A stretch of 64,000 nt of DNA, from contig NC_079878.1 of the NCBI RefSeq assembly GCF_029227915.1, forward strand, positions 35,615,501 through 35,679,500. The letters run 5' to 3'. A model generated the notes under the pieces. It searched no databases, was not told the DNA's origin, and worked only from the letters and a program-made list of their open reading frames with translations. The position numbers and the translations under genes are program-made. This document shows, in pieces, positions 45,411-58,443 of the stretch (positions within the stretch are counted from its first letter, which is position 1; the number at the start of each line of letters is the position of its first letter). The stretch comes from Hydractinia symbiolongicarpus (lineage: Eukaryota; Cnidaria; Hydrozoa; Anthoathecata; Hydractiniidae).

Positions 45411-48400
45411 TCATGTCAAATTAAGAAGAATGTTATTTTTTAGAGTCCAATTGTGTCATTTATCTCATTTATAAAGTCAAAGTCCAAAATCAGTTTATAT
45501 AAGTCTCACAGTCAATCGTTTCACTGTTAAAAGCGATGCAATCTAGTAATGTCTGAAAAATATCGCTAAATACATGTTGGTACACATATGTGACGCAACC
45601 GTTGAAACTCAAACGGACTGATGCCGTTAGAAAGTCAATGAATTGTAGTTTTGAAAACTGTCTCTATTTTCTCAGTGGGCGCTAACGGCTAGGATTGGTC
45701 CCACAGTACAAATTGACTTAATTATCTAAATTTTTAAACAAAGCGCTGCCACAGCGACCTGTGTAACTGCTAAGTTCCAGTAATCAAGTCAAATTAGAAA
45801 GAATGTTATTTTTTGGAGTCCAATTGTGTCATTTATCTCATTTAAAAAGTCAATGTGCAAAAAAAGTTCAATTAAGTCCCACAGTCAAAATCTTCACTGT
45901 TAAAAGCGATGCAAGCTAGTAATGTCAGAAAATATCGCTAAATACATGTTGGTACGAATATGTGACGCAACCGTTGTAGCTTAAAAGCACTGATACCGTT
46001 AGAAATTCAATGAAATGTAGTTTATGTAACTGTGTCTTTTTCCCCAGCGCGCGCTGACGGCTAGGATTGGTCCCACAGAAAAAAATGACTTATTTATCTA
46101 AACTTTTAAATAAAGCGCTATTACAGCGCCCAGTGTAATCGCTGAGTTCCAGCAATCAAGTCAAGTTAAGAATGAAGTTATTTCTTGGAGTACACTTGCC
46201 TCATTTGTTACACTCACAAGGTCAAAGTCCAAAATCAGCTCAATTATGTCTCAGAGTCAATCGTTTCACTGTTAAAAGCGATGCAAGCTAGTAATGTCAG
46301 AAAAATGTCGCTAAATACATGTTGGTACGAATATGAGACGCAAGCGTTGTACCTGAAACGGACTGATACCGTTAGAAAGTTAATGAAATGTAGTTTTGGA
46401 AACTGTCTCTATTTTCTCAGCACGCGCTAACGGCTAGGATTGGTCCAACAGTACAAATAGACTCATTTATCTAAATTTTCAAATGAAACGCTGCCACAGC
46501 GCCCAGTGTAATCGCTGAGATACAGCAAGCATGTCATATTAAGAAGAATGTTTCTTCTTATAGTCCAATTGTGTCATTTATCTCATTTATAAAGTCAAAG
46601 TCCAAAATCAGTTCAATTAAGTCTCACAGTCAATGGTTTCACTGGTAAAAGCGATGCAACCTAGTAATATCAGAAACATATCGCTAAATACATGTTTGTA
46701 CACATATGTGACGCAACCGTTGAAACTCAAACGGACTGATGCCGTTAGAAAGTCAATGAAATGTAGTTTTGAAAACTGTCTCTATTTTCTCAGCTCGCGC
46801 TAACGGCAAGGATTGGTCCCACAGTAACAAATGACTTATTTATCTAAATTTTTAAATGAAACGCTGCCACAGCGCTCAGTGTAATCGCTGAGATACAGCA
46901 AGCATGGCATATTAAGAAGAATGTTACTTCTTAGAGTCCAATTGTGTCATTTATCTCATTTGTAAGGTCAATGTCCAAAATCAGTTCAATTAAGTCCCAC
47001 ATTCAATCGCTTCACGGTTAAAAGCGTTGCAACCTAGTAATGTCAGAAGAACATCGTTAATACATGTTGGTACGAATATGTGACGCAACCGTTGTTACTC
47101 AAACGGACTGATGCCGTTAGAAAGTCCATGAAATGTAGTTTTTAAATCTGTCTCTATTTCTTCAGCGGGCGCTAACGACTAGGATTGGTCCCACAGTAAC
47201 AAATGACTTATTTATCTAAATTTTTAAAGGAAACTCTACCACTGCACCCAGTGTAATCGCTGAGATACAGCAATCATGTCAAATTAAGAAGAATGTTATT
47301 TTTTAGAGTCCAATTGTGTCATTTATCTCATTTATAAGGTCAAAGTCCAAAATCAGTTCAATTAAGTCTCACAGTCAATGGTTTCACTGGTAAAAGCGAT
47401 GCAACCTAATAATATCAGAAACATATCGCTAAATACATGTTGGTACACATATGTGACGCAACCGTTGAAACTCAAACGGACTGATGCCGTTAGAAAGTCA
47501 ATGAAATGTAGTTTTGAAAACTGTCTCTATTTTCTCAGCGCGCGCTAACGGCAAAGATTGGTCCCACAGTAACAAATGACTTATTTATCTAAATTTTTAA
47601 ATGAAACGCTACCACAGCGCCCAGTGTAATCGCTGAGATACAGCAATCATGTAAAATTAAGAAGAATGTTATTTCTTAGAGGTCAATTGTGTCATTTATC
47701 TCAATTATAAAGTCAAAGTCCAAAATCAGTTTAATTAGGTCTCACAGTTAATCGTTTCACTGTTAAAAGTGGTGCAAGCTAGTAATGTCAGAAACATATC
47801 GCTGAATACATATTGGTACGAATTTGAGACGTAAGACTTGTATCTGAAACGAACTGATACCGTTAGAAAGTCAATGAAATGTAGTTTTGGAAACTGTCTC
47901 TATTTTCTCAGCGCGCTAACAGCTAGTATTGGTCCCACAGTAACAAATGACTTATTTATCTAAATTTTTAAAGGAAACTCTACCACTTGGCCCAGTGTAA
48001 TCGCTGAGATACAGCAATCACGTCAAATTAAGAAGAATGTTATCTTTTAGAGTCCAATGGTGTCATTTATCTAATTTATAAAGTCAAAGTCCAAAATCAG
48101 TTTAATTAAGTCTCACAGTCAATCGTTTCACTGTTAAAAGCGATGCAAGCTAGTAATGTCAGAAAAATATCGCTAAATACATGTTGGTACGAATATGAGA
48201 CGCAAGCGTTGTACCTGAAACGGACTGATACCGTTAGAAAGTTAATGAAATGTAGTTTATGTAACTGTGTCTTTTTTCCCAGCGCGCGATGACGGCTAGG
48301 ATTAGTCCCACAGAAAAAAATGACTTATTTATCTAAACTTTTAAATAAAGCGCTATTACAGCGCCCAGTGTAATTGCTGAGTTCCACCAATCAAGTCAAG

Positions 48401-49508
48401 TTAAGAATAAAGTTATTTCTTGGAGTACACTTGCCTCATTTGTTACATTCACAAGGTCAAAGTCCAAAATCAGTTCAATTAAGTCTCTCAGTCAATCGTT
48501 TCACTGTTAAAAGCGATGCAAGCTAGTAATGTCAGAAAAATATCGCTAAATACATGTTGGTACGAATATGAGACGCAAGCGTTGTACCTGAAACGGACTG
48601 ATACCGTTAGAAAGTTAATGAAATGTAGTTTTGGAAACTGTCTCTATTTTCTCAGCACGCGCTAACGGCTAGGATTGGTCCAACAGTACAAATTGACTCA
48701 TTTATCTAAATTTTCAAATGAAACGCTGCCACAGCGCCCAGTGTAATCGCTGAGATACAGCAATCAAGTCAAATTAAGAAGAATTTTATTTCTTGGAGTC
48801 CAATTGTGTCATTTATCTCATTTATAAGGTCAATGTCCAAAATCAGTTCTATTAAGTCCCACATTCAATCGCTTCGCGGTTAAAAGCGTTGCAACCTAGT
48901 AATGTCAGAAGAACATCGCTTAATACATTTTGGTACGAACATGTGACGCAACCGTTGTTACTCAAACGGACTGATGCCATTAGAAAGTCCATGAAATGTA
49001 GTTTTTAAATCTGTCTCTATTTCTTCAGCGGGCGCTAACGGCTAGGAGTGGTCCCACAGTAACAAATGACTTATTTATCTAAATTTTTAAATGAAACGCT
49101 ACCACAGCGCCCAGTGTAATCGCTGAGATGCAGCAATCATGTCAAATTAAGAAGAATGTTATTTTTAGAGTCCAATTGTGTCATTTATCTCATTTATAAA
49201 GTCAAAGTCCAAAATCAGTTCAATTAAGTCTCACAGTCAATCGTTTCAGTGTTAAAAGTGGTGCAAGCTAGTAATGTCAGAAACATATCGCTGAATACAT
49301 ATTGGTACGAATGTAAGACGCAAGCGTTGTACCTGAAAGGAACTCATACCGTTAGAAAGTCAATGAAATGTAGTTTTGGAAACTGTCTCTATTTTCTCAG
49401 CGTGCGCTAACAGCTAGTATTGGTCCCACAGTAACAAATGAATTATTTATCTAAATTTTTAAAGGAAACTCTACCACTGCGCCCAGTGTAATCGCTGAGA
49501 TACAGCAA
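45411..49508 (+). repeat. 11-monomer HOR, copy 1 (4098 bp)
   Basis: Units at 45411 (X), 45784 (E), 46156 (F/A), 46529 (B), 46902 (B/D), 47274 (B), 47647 (C'), 48018 (A/E), 48391 (F/A), 48764 (D) and 49137 (C). The F/A unit is nearly identical to those at 40940, 50254 and 51372. Private changes include catgtttgtac at 46699 and gacgtaagacttg at 47828. Confidence 0.92.
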
Positions 49509-50626
49509 TCATGTCAAATTAAGAAGAATGTTATTTTTTAGAGTCCAATTGTGTCATTTATCTCATTTATAAAGTCAAAGTCCAAAATCAGTTTATATAA
49601 GTCTCACAGTCAATCGTTTCACTGTTAAAAGCGATGCAACCTAGTAATGTCTGAAAAATATCGCTAAATACATGTTGGTACACATATGTGACGCAACCGT
49701 TGAAACTCAAACGGACTGATGCCGTTAGAAATTCAATGAATTGTAGTTTTGAAAACTGTCTCTATTTTCTCAGTGGGCGCTAACGGCTAGGATTGGTCCC
49801 ACAGTACAAATTGACTTAATTATCTAAATTTTTAAACAAAGCGCTGCCACAGCGACCTGTGTAACTGCTAAGTTCCAGTAATCAAGTCAAATTAGGAAGA
49901 ATGTTATTTTTTGGAGTCCAATTGTGTCATTTATCTCATTTAAAAAGTCAATGTGCAAAAAAAGTTCAATTAAGTCCCACAGTCAAAATCTTCACTGTTA
50001 AAAGCGATGCAAGCTAGTAATGTCAGAAAATATCGCTAAATACATGTTGGTACGAATATGTGACGCAACCGTTGTAGCTTAAAAGCACTGATACCGTTAG
50101 AAATTCAATGAAATGTAGTTTATGTAACTGTGTCTTTTTCCCCAGCGCGCGCTGACGGCTAGGATTGTTCCCACAGAAAAAAATGACTTATTTATCTAAA
50201 CTTTTAAATAAAGCGCTATTACAGCGCCCAGTGTAATCGCTGAGTTCCAGCAATCAAGTCAAGTTAAGAATAAAGTTATTTCTTGGAGTACACTTGCCTC
50301 ATTTGTTACACTCACAAGGTCAAAGTCCAAAATCAGCTCAATTATGTCTCAGAGTCAATCGTTTCACTGTTAAAAGCGATGCAAGCTAGTAATGTCAGAA
50401 AAATGTCGCTAAATACATGTTGGTACGAATATGAGACGCAAGCGTTGTACCTGAAACGGACTGATACCGTTAGAAAGTTAATGAAATGTAGTTTTGGAAA
50501 CTGTCTCTATTTTCTCAGCACGCGCTAACGGCTAGGATTGGTCCAACAGTACAAATAGACTCATTTATCTAAATTTTCAAATGAAACGCTGCCACAGCGC
50601 CCAGTGTAATCGCTGAGATACAGCAA
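49509..50626 (+). repeat. Extra X-E-F/A trimer (1118 bp)
   Basis: Units at 49509 (X), 49882 (E) and 50254 (F/A) duplicate the first three monomers of the 11-mer. The next full 11-mer copy starts directly at 50627, whose first ~90 bp are class B (GCATGTCATATTAAG, tttcttcttatag) before it switches to the X sequence at tttatataag. That junction is the trace of the duplication. Confidence 0.92.
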
Positions 50627-53600
50627 GCATGTCATATTAAGAAGAATGTTTCTTCTTATAGTCCAATTGTGTCATTTATCTCATTTATAAAGTCAAAGTC
50701 CAAAATCAGTTTATATAAGTCTCACAGTCAATCGTTTCACTGTTAAAAGCGATGCAACCTAGTAATGTCTGAAAAATATCGCTAAATACATGTTGGTACA
50801 CATATGTGACGCAACCGTTGAAACTCAAACGGACTGATGCCGTTAGAAAGTCAATGAATTGTAGTTTTGAAAACTGTCTCTATTTTCTCAGTGGGCGCTA
50901 ACGGCTAGGATTGGTCCCACAGTACAAATTGACTTAATTATCTAAATTTTTAAACAAAGCGCTGCCACAGCGACCTGTGTAACTGCTAAGTTCCAGTAAT
51001 CAAGTCAAATTAGGAAGAATGTTATTTTTTGGAGTCCAATTGTGTCATTTATCTCATTTAAAAAGTCAATGTGCAAAAAAAGTTCAATTAAGTCCCACAG
51101 TCAAAATCTTCACTGTTAAAAGCGATGCAAGCTAGTAATGTCAGAAAATATCGCTAAATACATGTTGGTACGAATATGTGACGCAACCGTTGCAGCTTAA
51201 AAGCACTGATACCGTTAGAAATTCAATGAAATGTAGTTTATGTAACTGTGTCTTTTTCCCCAGCGCGCGCTGACGGCTAGGATTGGTCCCACAGAAAAAA
51301 ATGACTTATTTATCTAAACTTTTAAATAAAGCGCTATTACAGCGCCCAGTGTAATCGCTGAGTTCCAGCAATCAAGTCAAGTTAAGAATAAAGTTATTTC
51401 TTGGAGTACACTTGCCTCATTTGTTACACTCACAAGGTCAAAGTCCAAAATCAGCTCAATTATGTCTCAGAGTCAATCGTTTCACTGTTAAAAGCGATGC
51501 AAGCTAGTAATGTCAGAAAAATGTCGCTAAATACATGTTGGTACGAATATGAGACGCAAGCGTTGTACCTGAAACGGACTGATACCGTTAGAAAGTTAAT
51601 GAAATGTAGTTTTGGAAACTGTCTCTATTTTCTCAGCACGCGCTAACGGCTAGGATTGGTCCAACAGTACAAATAGACTCATTTATCTAAATTTTCAAAT
51701 GAAACGCTGCCACAGCGCCCAGTGTAATCGCTGAGATACAGCAAGCATGTCATATTAAGAAGAATGTTTCTTCTTATAGTCCAATTGTGTCATTTATCTC
51801 ATTTATAAAGTCAAAGTCCAAAATCAGTTCAATTAAGTCTCACAGTCAATGGTTTCACTGGTAAAAGCGATGCAACCTAGTAATATCAGAAACATATCGC
51901 TAAATACATGTTGGTACACATATGTGACGCAACCGTTGAAACTCAAACGGACTGATGCCGTTAGAAAGTCAATGAAATGTAGTTTTGAAAACTGTCTCTA
52001 TTTTCTCAGCTCGCGCTAACGGCAAGGATTGGTCCCACAGTAACAAATGACTTATTTATCTACATTTTTAAATGAAGCGCTGCCACAGCGCTCAGTGTAA
52101 TCGCTGAGCATGGCATATTAAGAAGAATGTTACTTCTTAGAGTCCAATTGTGTCATTTATCTCATTTGTAAGGTCAATGTCCAAAATCAGTTCAATTAAG
52201 TCCCACATTCAATCGCTTCACGGTTAAAAGCGTTGCAACCTACTAATGTCAGAAGAACATCGTTAATACATGTTGGTACGAATATGTGACGCAACCGTTG
52301 TTACTCAAACGGACTGATGCCGTTAGAAAGTCCATGAAATGTAGTTTTTAAATCTGTCTCTATTTCTTCAGCGGGCGCTAACGACTAGGATTGGTCCCAC
52401 AGTAACAAATGACTTATTTATCTAAATTTTTAAAGGAAACTCTACCACTGCACCCAGTGTAATCGCTGAGATACAGCAATCATGTCAAATTAAGAAGAAT
52501 GTTATTTTTTAGAGTCCAATTGTGTCATTTATCTCATTTATAAAGTCAAAGTCCAAAATCAGTTCAATTAAGTCTCACAGTCAATGGTTTCACTGGTAAA
52601 ACCGATGCAACCTAATAATATCAGAAACATATCGCTAAATACATGTTGGTACACATATGTGACGCAACCGTTGAAACTCAAACGGACTGATGCCGTTAGA
52701 AAGTCAATGAAATGTAGTTTTGAAAACTGTCTCTATTTTCTCAGCGCGCGCTAACGGCAAAGATTGGTCCCACAGTAACAAATGACTTATTTATCTAAAT
52801 TTTTAAATGAAACGCTACCACAGCGCCCAGTGTAATCGCTGAGATACAGCAATTATGTAAAATTAAGAAGAATGTTATTTCTTAGAGTCCAATTGTGTCA
52901 TTTATCTCAATTATAAAGTCAAAGTCCAAAATCAGTTCAATTAGGTCTCACAGTTAATCGTTTCACTGTTAAAAGTGGTGCAAGCTAGTAATGTCAGAAA
53001 CATATCGCTGAATACATATTGGTACGAATTTGAGACGCAAGAGTTGTACCTGAAACGAACTGATACCGTTAGAAAGTCAATGAAATGTAGTTTTGGAAAC
53101 TGTCTCTATTTTCTCAGCGCGCTAACAGCTAGTATTGGTCCCACAGTAACAAATGACTTATTTATCTAAATTTTTAAAGGAAACTCTACCACTGCGCCCA
53201 GTGTAATCGCTGAGATACAGCAATCACGTCAAATTAAGAAGAATGTTATTTTTTAGAGTCCAATTGTGTCATTTATCTAATTTATAAAGTCAAAGTCCAA
53301 AATCAGTTTAATTAAGTCTCACAGTCAATCGTTTCACTGTTAAAAGCGATGCAAGCTAGTAATGTCAGAAAAATATCGCTAAATACATGTTGGTACGAAT
53401 ATGAGACGCAAGCGTTGTACCTGAAACGGACTGATACCGTTAGAAAGTTAATGAAATGTAGTTTATGTAACTGTGTCTTTTTTCCCAGCGCGCGCTGACG
53501 GCTAGGATTAGTCCCACAGAAAAAAATGACTTATTTATCTAAACTTTTAAATAAAGCGCTATTACAGCGCCCAGTGTAATTGCTGAGTTCCACCAATCAA

Positions 53601-54714
53601 GTCAAGTTAAGAATAAAGTTATTTCTTGGAGTACACTTGCCTCATTTGTTACATTCACAAGGTCAAAGTCCAAAATCAGTTCAATTAAGTCTCTCAGTCA
53701 ATTGTTTCACTGTTAAAAGCGATGCAAGCTAGTAATGTCAGAAAAATATCGCTAAATACATGTTGGTACGAATATGAGACGCAAGCGTTGTACCTGAAAC
53801 GGACTGATACCGTTAGAAAGTTAATGAAATGTAGTTTTGGAAACTGTCTCTATTTTCTCAGCACGCGCTAACGGCTAGGATTGGTCCAACAGTACAAATT
53901 GACTCATTTATCTAAATTTTCAAATGAAACGCTACCACAGCGCCCAGTGTAATCGCTGAGATACAGCAATCAAGTCAAATTAAGAAGAATTTTATTTCTT
54001 GGAGTCCAATTGTGTCATTTATCTCATTTATAAGGTCAATGTCCAAAATCAGTTCTATTAAGTCCCACATTCAATCGCTTCGCGGTTAAAAGCGTTGCAA
54101 CCTAGTAATGTCAGAAGAACATCGCTTAATACATTTTGGTACGAACATGTGACGCAACCGTTGTTACTCAAACGGACTGATGCCATTAGAAAATCCATGA
54201 AATGTAGTTTTTAAATCTGTCTCTATTTCTTCAGCGGGCGCTAACGGCTAGGAGTGGTCCCACAGTAACAAATGACTTATTTATCTAAATTTTTAAATGA
54301 AACGCTACCACAGCGCCCAGTGTAATCGCTGAGATGCAGCAATCATGTCAAATTAAGAAGAATGTTATTTTTAGAGTCCAATTGTGTCATTTATCTTATT
54401 TATAAAGTCAAAGTCCAAAATCAGTTCAATTAAGTCTCACAGTCAATCGTTTCAGTGTTAAAAGTGTTGCAAGCTAGTAATGTCAGAAACATATCGCTGA
54501 ATACATATTGGTACGAATGTAAGACGCAAGCGTTGTACCTGAAAGGAACTCATACCGTTAGAAAGTCAATGAAATGTAGTTTTGGAAACTGTCTCTATTT
54601 TCTCAGCGTGCGCTAACAGCTAGTATTGGTCCCACAGTAACAAATGAATTATTTATCTAAATTTTTAAAGGAAACTCTACCACTGCGCCCAGTGTAATCG
54701 CTGAGATACAGCAA
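50627..54714 (+). repeat. 11-monomer HOR, copy 2 (4088 bp)
   Basis: Units at 50627 (B/X mosaic), 51000 (E), 51372 (F/A), 51745 (B, 363 bp), 52108 (B/D), 52480 (B), 52853 (C'), 53224 (A/E), 53597 (F/A), 53970 (D) and 54343 (C). It matches 45411-49508 in order. The 10-bp length difference is accounted for by one deletion at the 51745/52108 junction. Confidence 0.92.
52098..52118 (+). repeat. 10-bp deletion at a monomer junction
   Basis: The junction reads tcgctgagcatggcat, while the same place in the earlier 11-mer (near 46902) reads tcgctgagatacagcaagcatggc. Ten bases are missing between two short AG-ending stretches (GAG and AAG), so slippage between short repeats is a plausible cause. It is a private marker for this HOR copy. 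Confidence 0.88.
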
Positions 54715-56205
54715 TCATGTCAAATTAAGAAGAATGTTATTTTTTAGAGTCCAATTGTGTCATTTATCTCATTTATAAAGTCAAAGTCCAAAATCAGTTC
54801 AATTAAGTCTCACAGTCAATCGTTTCACTGTTAAAAGCGATGCAAGCTAGTAATGTCAGAAAAATATCGCTAAATACATGTTGGTACGAATATGAGACGC
54901 AAGCGTTGTACCTGAAACGGACTGATACCGTTAGAAAGTTAATGAAATGTAGTTTTGGAAACTGTCTCTATTTTCTCAGCACGCGCTAACGGCTAGGATT
55001 GGTCCAACAGTACAAATTGACTCATTTATCTAAATTTTCAAATGAAACGCTACCACAGCGCCCAGTGTAATCGCTGAGATACAGCAATCAAGTCAAATTA
55101 AGAAGAATTTTATTTCTTGGAGTCCAATTGTGTCATTTATCTCATTTATAAGGTCAATGTCCAAAATCAGTTCTATTAAGTCCCACATTCAATCGCTTCG
55201 CGGTTAAAAGCGTTGCAACCTAGTAATGTCAGAAGAACATCGCTTAATACATTTTGGTACGAACATGTGACGCAACCGTTGTTACTCAAACGGACTGATG
55301 CCATTAGAAAATCCATGAAATGTAGTTTTTAAATCTGTCTCTATTTCTTCAGCGGGCGCTAACGGCTAGGAGTGGTCCCACAGTAACAAATGACTTATTT
55401 ATCTAAATTTTTAAATGAAACGCTACCACAGCGCCCAGTGTAATCGCTGAGATGCAGCAATCATGTCAAATTAAGAAGAATGTTATTTTTAGAGTCCAAT
55501 TGTGTCATTTATCTTATTTATAAAGTCAAAGTCCAAAATCAGTTCAATTAAGTCTCACAGTCAATCGTTTCAGTGTTAAAAGTGTTGCAAGCTAGTAATG
55601 TCAGAAACATATCGCTGAATACATATTGGTACGAATGTAAGACGCAAGCGTTGTACCTGAAAGGAACTCATACCGTTAGAAAGTCAATGAAATGTAGTTT
55701 TGGAAACTGTCTCTATTTTCTCAGCGTGCGCTAACAGCTAGTATTGGTCCCACAGTAACAAATGAATTATTTATCTAAATTTTTAAAGGAAACTCTACCA
55801 CTGCGCCCAGTGTAATCGCTGAGATACAGCAATCATGTCAAATTAAGAAGAATGTTATTTTTTAGAGTCCAATTGTGTCATTTATCTCATTTATAAAGTC
55901 AAAGTCCAAAATCAGTTCAATTAAGTCTCACAGTCAATCGTTTCACTGTTAAAAGCGATGCAAGCTAGTAATGTCAGAAAAATATCGCTAAATACATGTT
56001 GGTACGAATATGAGACGCAAGCGTTGTACCTGAAACGGACTGATACCGTTAGAAAGTTAATGAAATGTAGTTTTGGAAACTGTCTCTATTTTCTCAGCAC
56101 GCGCTAACGGCTAGGATTGGTCCAACAATACAAATTGACTCATTTATCTAAATTTTCAAATGAAACGCTGCCACAGCGCCCAGTGTAATCGCTGAGATAC
56201 AGCAA
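54715..56205 (+). repeat. A unit and D-C-A trimer duplication
   Basis: Units at 54715 (A), 55088 (D), 55461 (C) and 55833 (A). The trimer 53970-55087 (D-C-A) is repeated at 55088-56205 with a step of 1118 bp. It includes the shared variants gatgcagcaatc, ttcagtgtta, gtgttgcaag and agcgtgcgct. Confidence 0.9.
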
Positions 56206-57324
56206 GCATGTCATATTAAGAAGAATGTTACTTCTTATAGACCAATTGTGTCATTTATCTCATTTATAAAGTCAAAGTCCAAAATCAGTTCAATTAAGTC
56301 TCACAGTCAATGGTTTCACTGGTAAAAGCGATGCAACCTAGTAATATCAGAAACATATCGCTAAATACATGTTGGTACACATATGTGACGCAACCGTTGA
56401 AACTCAAACGGACTGATGCCGTTAGAAAGTCAATGAAATGTAGTTTTGAAAACTGTCTCTATTTTCTCAGCGCGCGCTAACGGCAAAGATTGGTCCCACA
56501 GTAACAAATGACTTATTTATCTAAATTGTTATATGAAACGCTACCACAGCGCCCAGTGTAATCACTGAGATACAGCAATCATGTCAAATTAAGAAGAATG
56601 TTATTTTTTAGAGTCCAATTGTGTCATTTATCTTATTTATAAAGTCAAAGTCCAAAATCAGTTCAATTAAGTCTCACAGTCAATCGTTTCACTGTTAAAA
56701 GTGGTGCAAGCTAGTAATGTCAGAAACATATCGCTGAATACATATTGGTACGAATGTAAGACGCAAGCGTTGCACCTGAAACGAACTCATACCGTTAGAA
56801 AGTCAATGAAATGTAGTTTTGGAAACTGTCTCTATTTTCTCAGCGTGCGCTAACAGCTAGTATTGGTCCCACAGTAACAAATGAATTATTTATCTAAATT
56901 TTTAAAGGAAACTCTACCACTGCGCCCAGTGTAATCGCTGAGATACAGCAATCATGTCAAATTAAGAAGAATGTTATTTTTTAGAGTCCAATTGTGTCAT
57001 TTATCTCATTTATAAAGTCAAAGTCCAAAATCAGTTCAATTAAGTCTCACAGTCAATCGTTTCACTGTTAAAAGCGATGCAAGCTAGTAATGTCAGAAAA
57101 ATATCGCTAAATACATGTTGGTACGAATATGAGACGCAAGCGTTGTACCTGAAACGGACTGATACCGTTAGAAAGTTAATGAAATGTAGTTTTGGAAACT
57201 GTCTCTATTTTCTCAGCACGCGCTAACGGCTAGGATTGGTCCAACAATACAAATTGACTCATTTATCTAAATTTTCAAATGAAACGCTGCCACAGCGCCC
57301 AGTGTAATCGCTGAGATACAGCAA
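56206..57324 (+). repeat. B-C-A trimer, copy 1 (1119 bp)
   Basis: Units at 56206 (B, with ttatatgaaacg and atcactgag), 56579 (C, with gcacctgaaacgaactc) and 56952 (A, with ccaacaatac). The next trimer repeats these rare variants. Confidence 0.9.
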
Positions 57325-58443
57325 GCATGTCATATTAAGAAGAATGTTACTTCTTATAGACCAATTGTGTCATTTATCTCATTTATAAAGTCAAAGTCCA
57401 AAATCAGTTCAATTAAGTCTCACAGTCAATGGTTTCACTGGTAAAAGCGATGCAACCTAGTAATATCAGAAACATATCGCTAAATACATGTTGGTACACA
57501 TATGTGACGCAACCGTTGAAACTCAAACGGACTGATGCCGTTAGAAAGTCAATGAAATGTAGTTTTGAAAACTGTCTCTATTTTCTCAGCGCGCGCTAAC
57601 GGCAAAGATTGGTCCCACAGTAACAAATGACTTATTTATCTAAATTTTTATATGAAACGCTACCACAGCGCCCAGTGTAATCACTGAGATACAGCAATCA
57701 TGTCAAATTAAGAAGAATGTTATTTTTTAGAGTCCAATTGTGTCATTTATCTTATTTATAAAGTCAAAGTCCAAAATCAGTTCAATTAAGTCTCACAGTC
57801 AATCGTTTCACTGTTAAAAGTGGTGCAAGCTAGTAATGTCAGAAACATATCGCTGAATACATATTGGTACGAATGTAAGACGCAAGCGTTGCACCTGAAA
57901 CGAACTCATACCGTTAGAAAGTCAATGAAATGTAGTTTTGGAAACTGTCTCTATTTTCTCAGCGCGCGCTAACAGCTAGTATTGGTCCCACAGTAACAAA
58001 TGACTTATTTATCTAAATTTTTAAAGGAAACTCTACCACTGCGCCCAGTGTAATCGCTGAGATACAGCAATCATGTTAAATTAAGAAGAATGTTATTTTT
58101 TAGAGTCCAATTGTGTCATTTATCTCATTTATAAAGTCAAAGTCCAAAATCAGTTCAATTAAGTCTCACAGTCAATCGTTTCACTGTTAAAAGCGATGCA
58201 AGCTAGTAATGTCAGAAAAATATCGCTAAATACATGTTGGTACGAATATGAGACGCAAGCGTTGTACCTGAAACGGACTGATACCGTTAGAAAGTTAATG
58301 AAATGTAGTTTTGGAAACTGTCTCTATTTTCTCAGCACGCGCTAACGGCTAGGATTGGTCCAACAGTACAAATTGACTCATTTATCTAAATTTTCAAATG
58401 AAACGCTGCCACAGCGCCCAGTGTAATCGCTGAGATACAGCAA
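57325..58443 (+). repeat. B-C-A trimer, copy 2 (1119 bp)
   Basis: Units at 57325 (B), 57698 (C) and 58071 (A) repeat the preceding trimer. The last unit loses ccaacaatac for the usual ccaacagtac and starts TCATGTTAAATT, so the homogenised stretch ends inside it. Confidence 0.9.
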
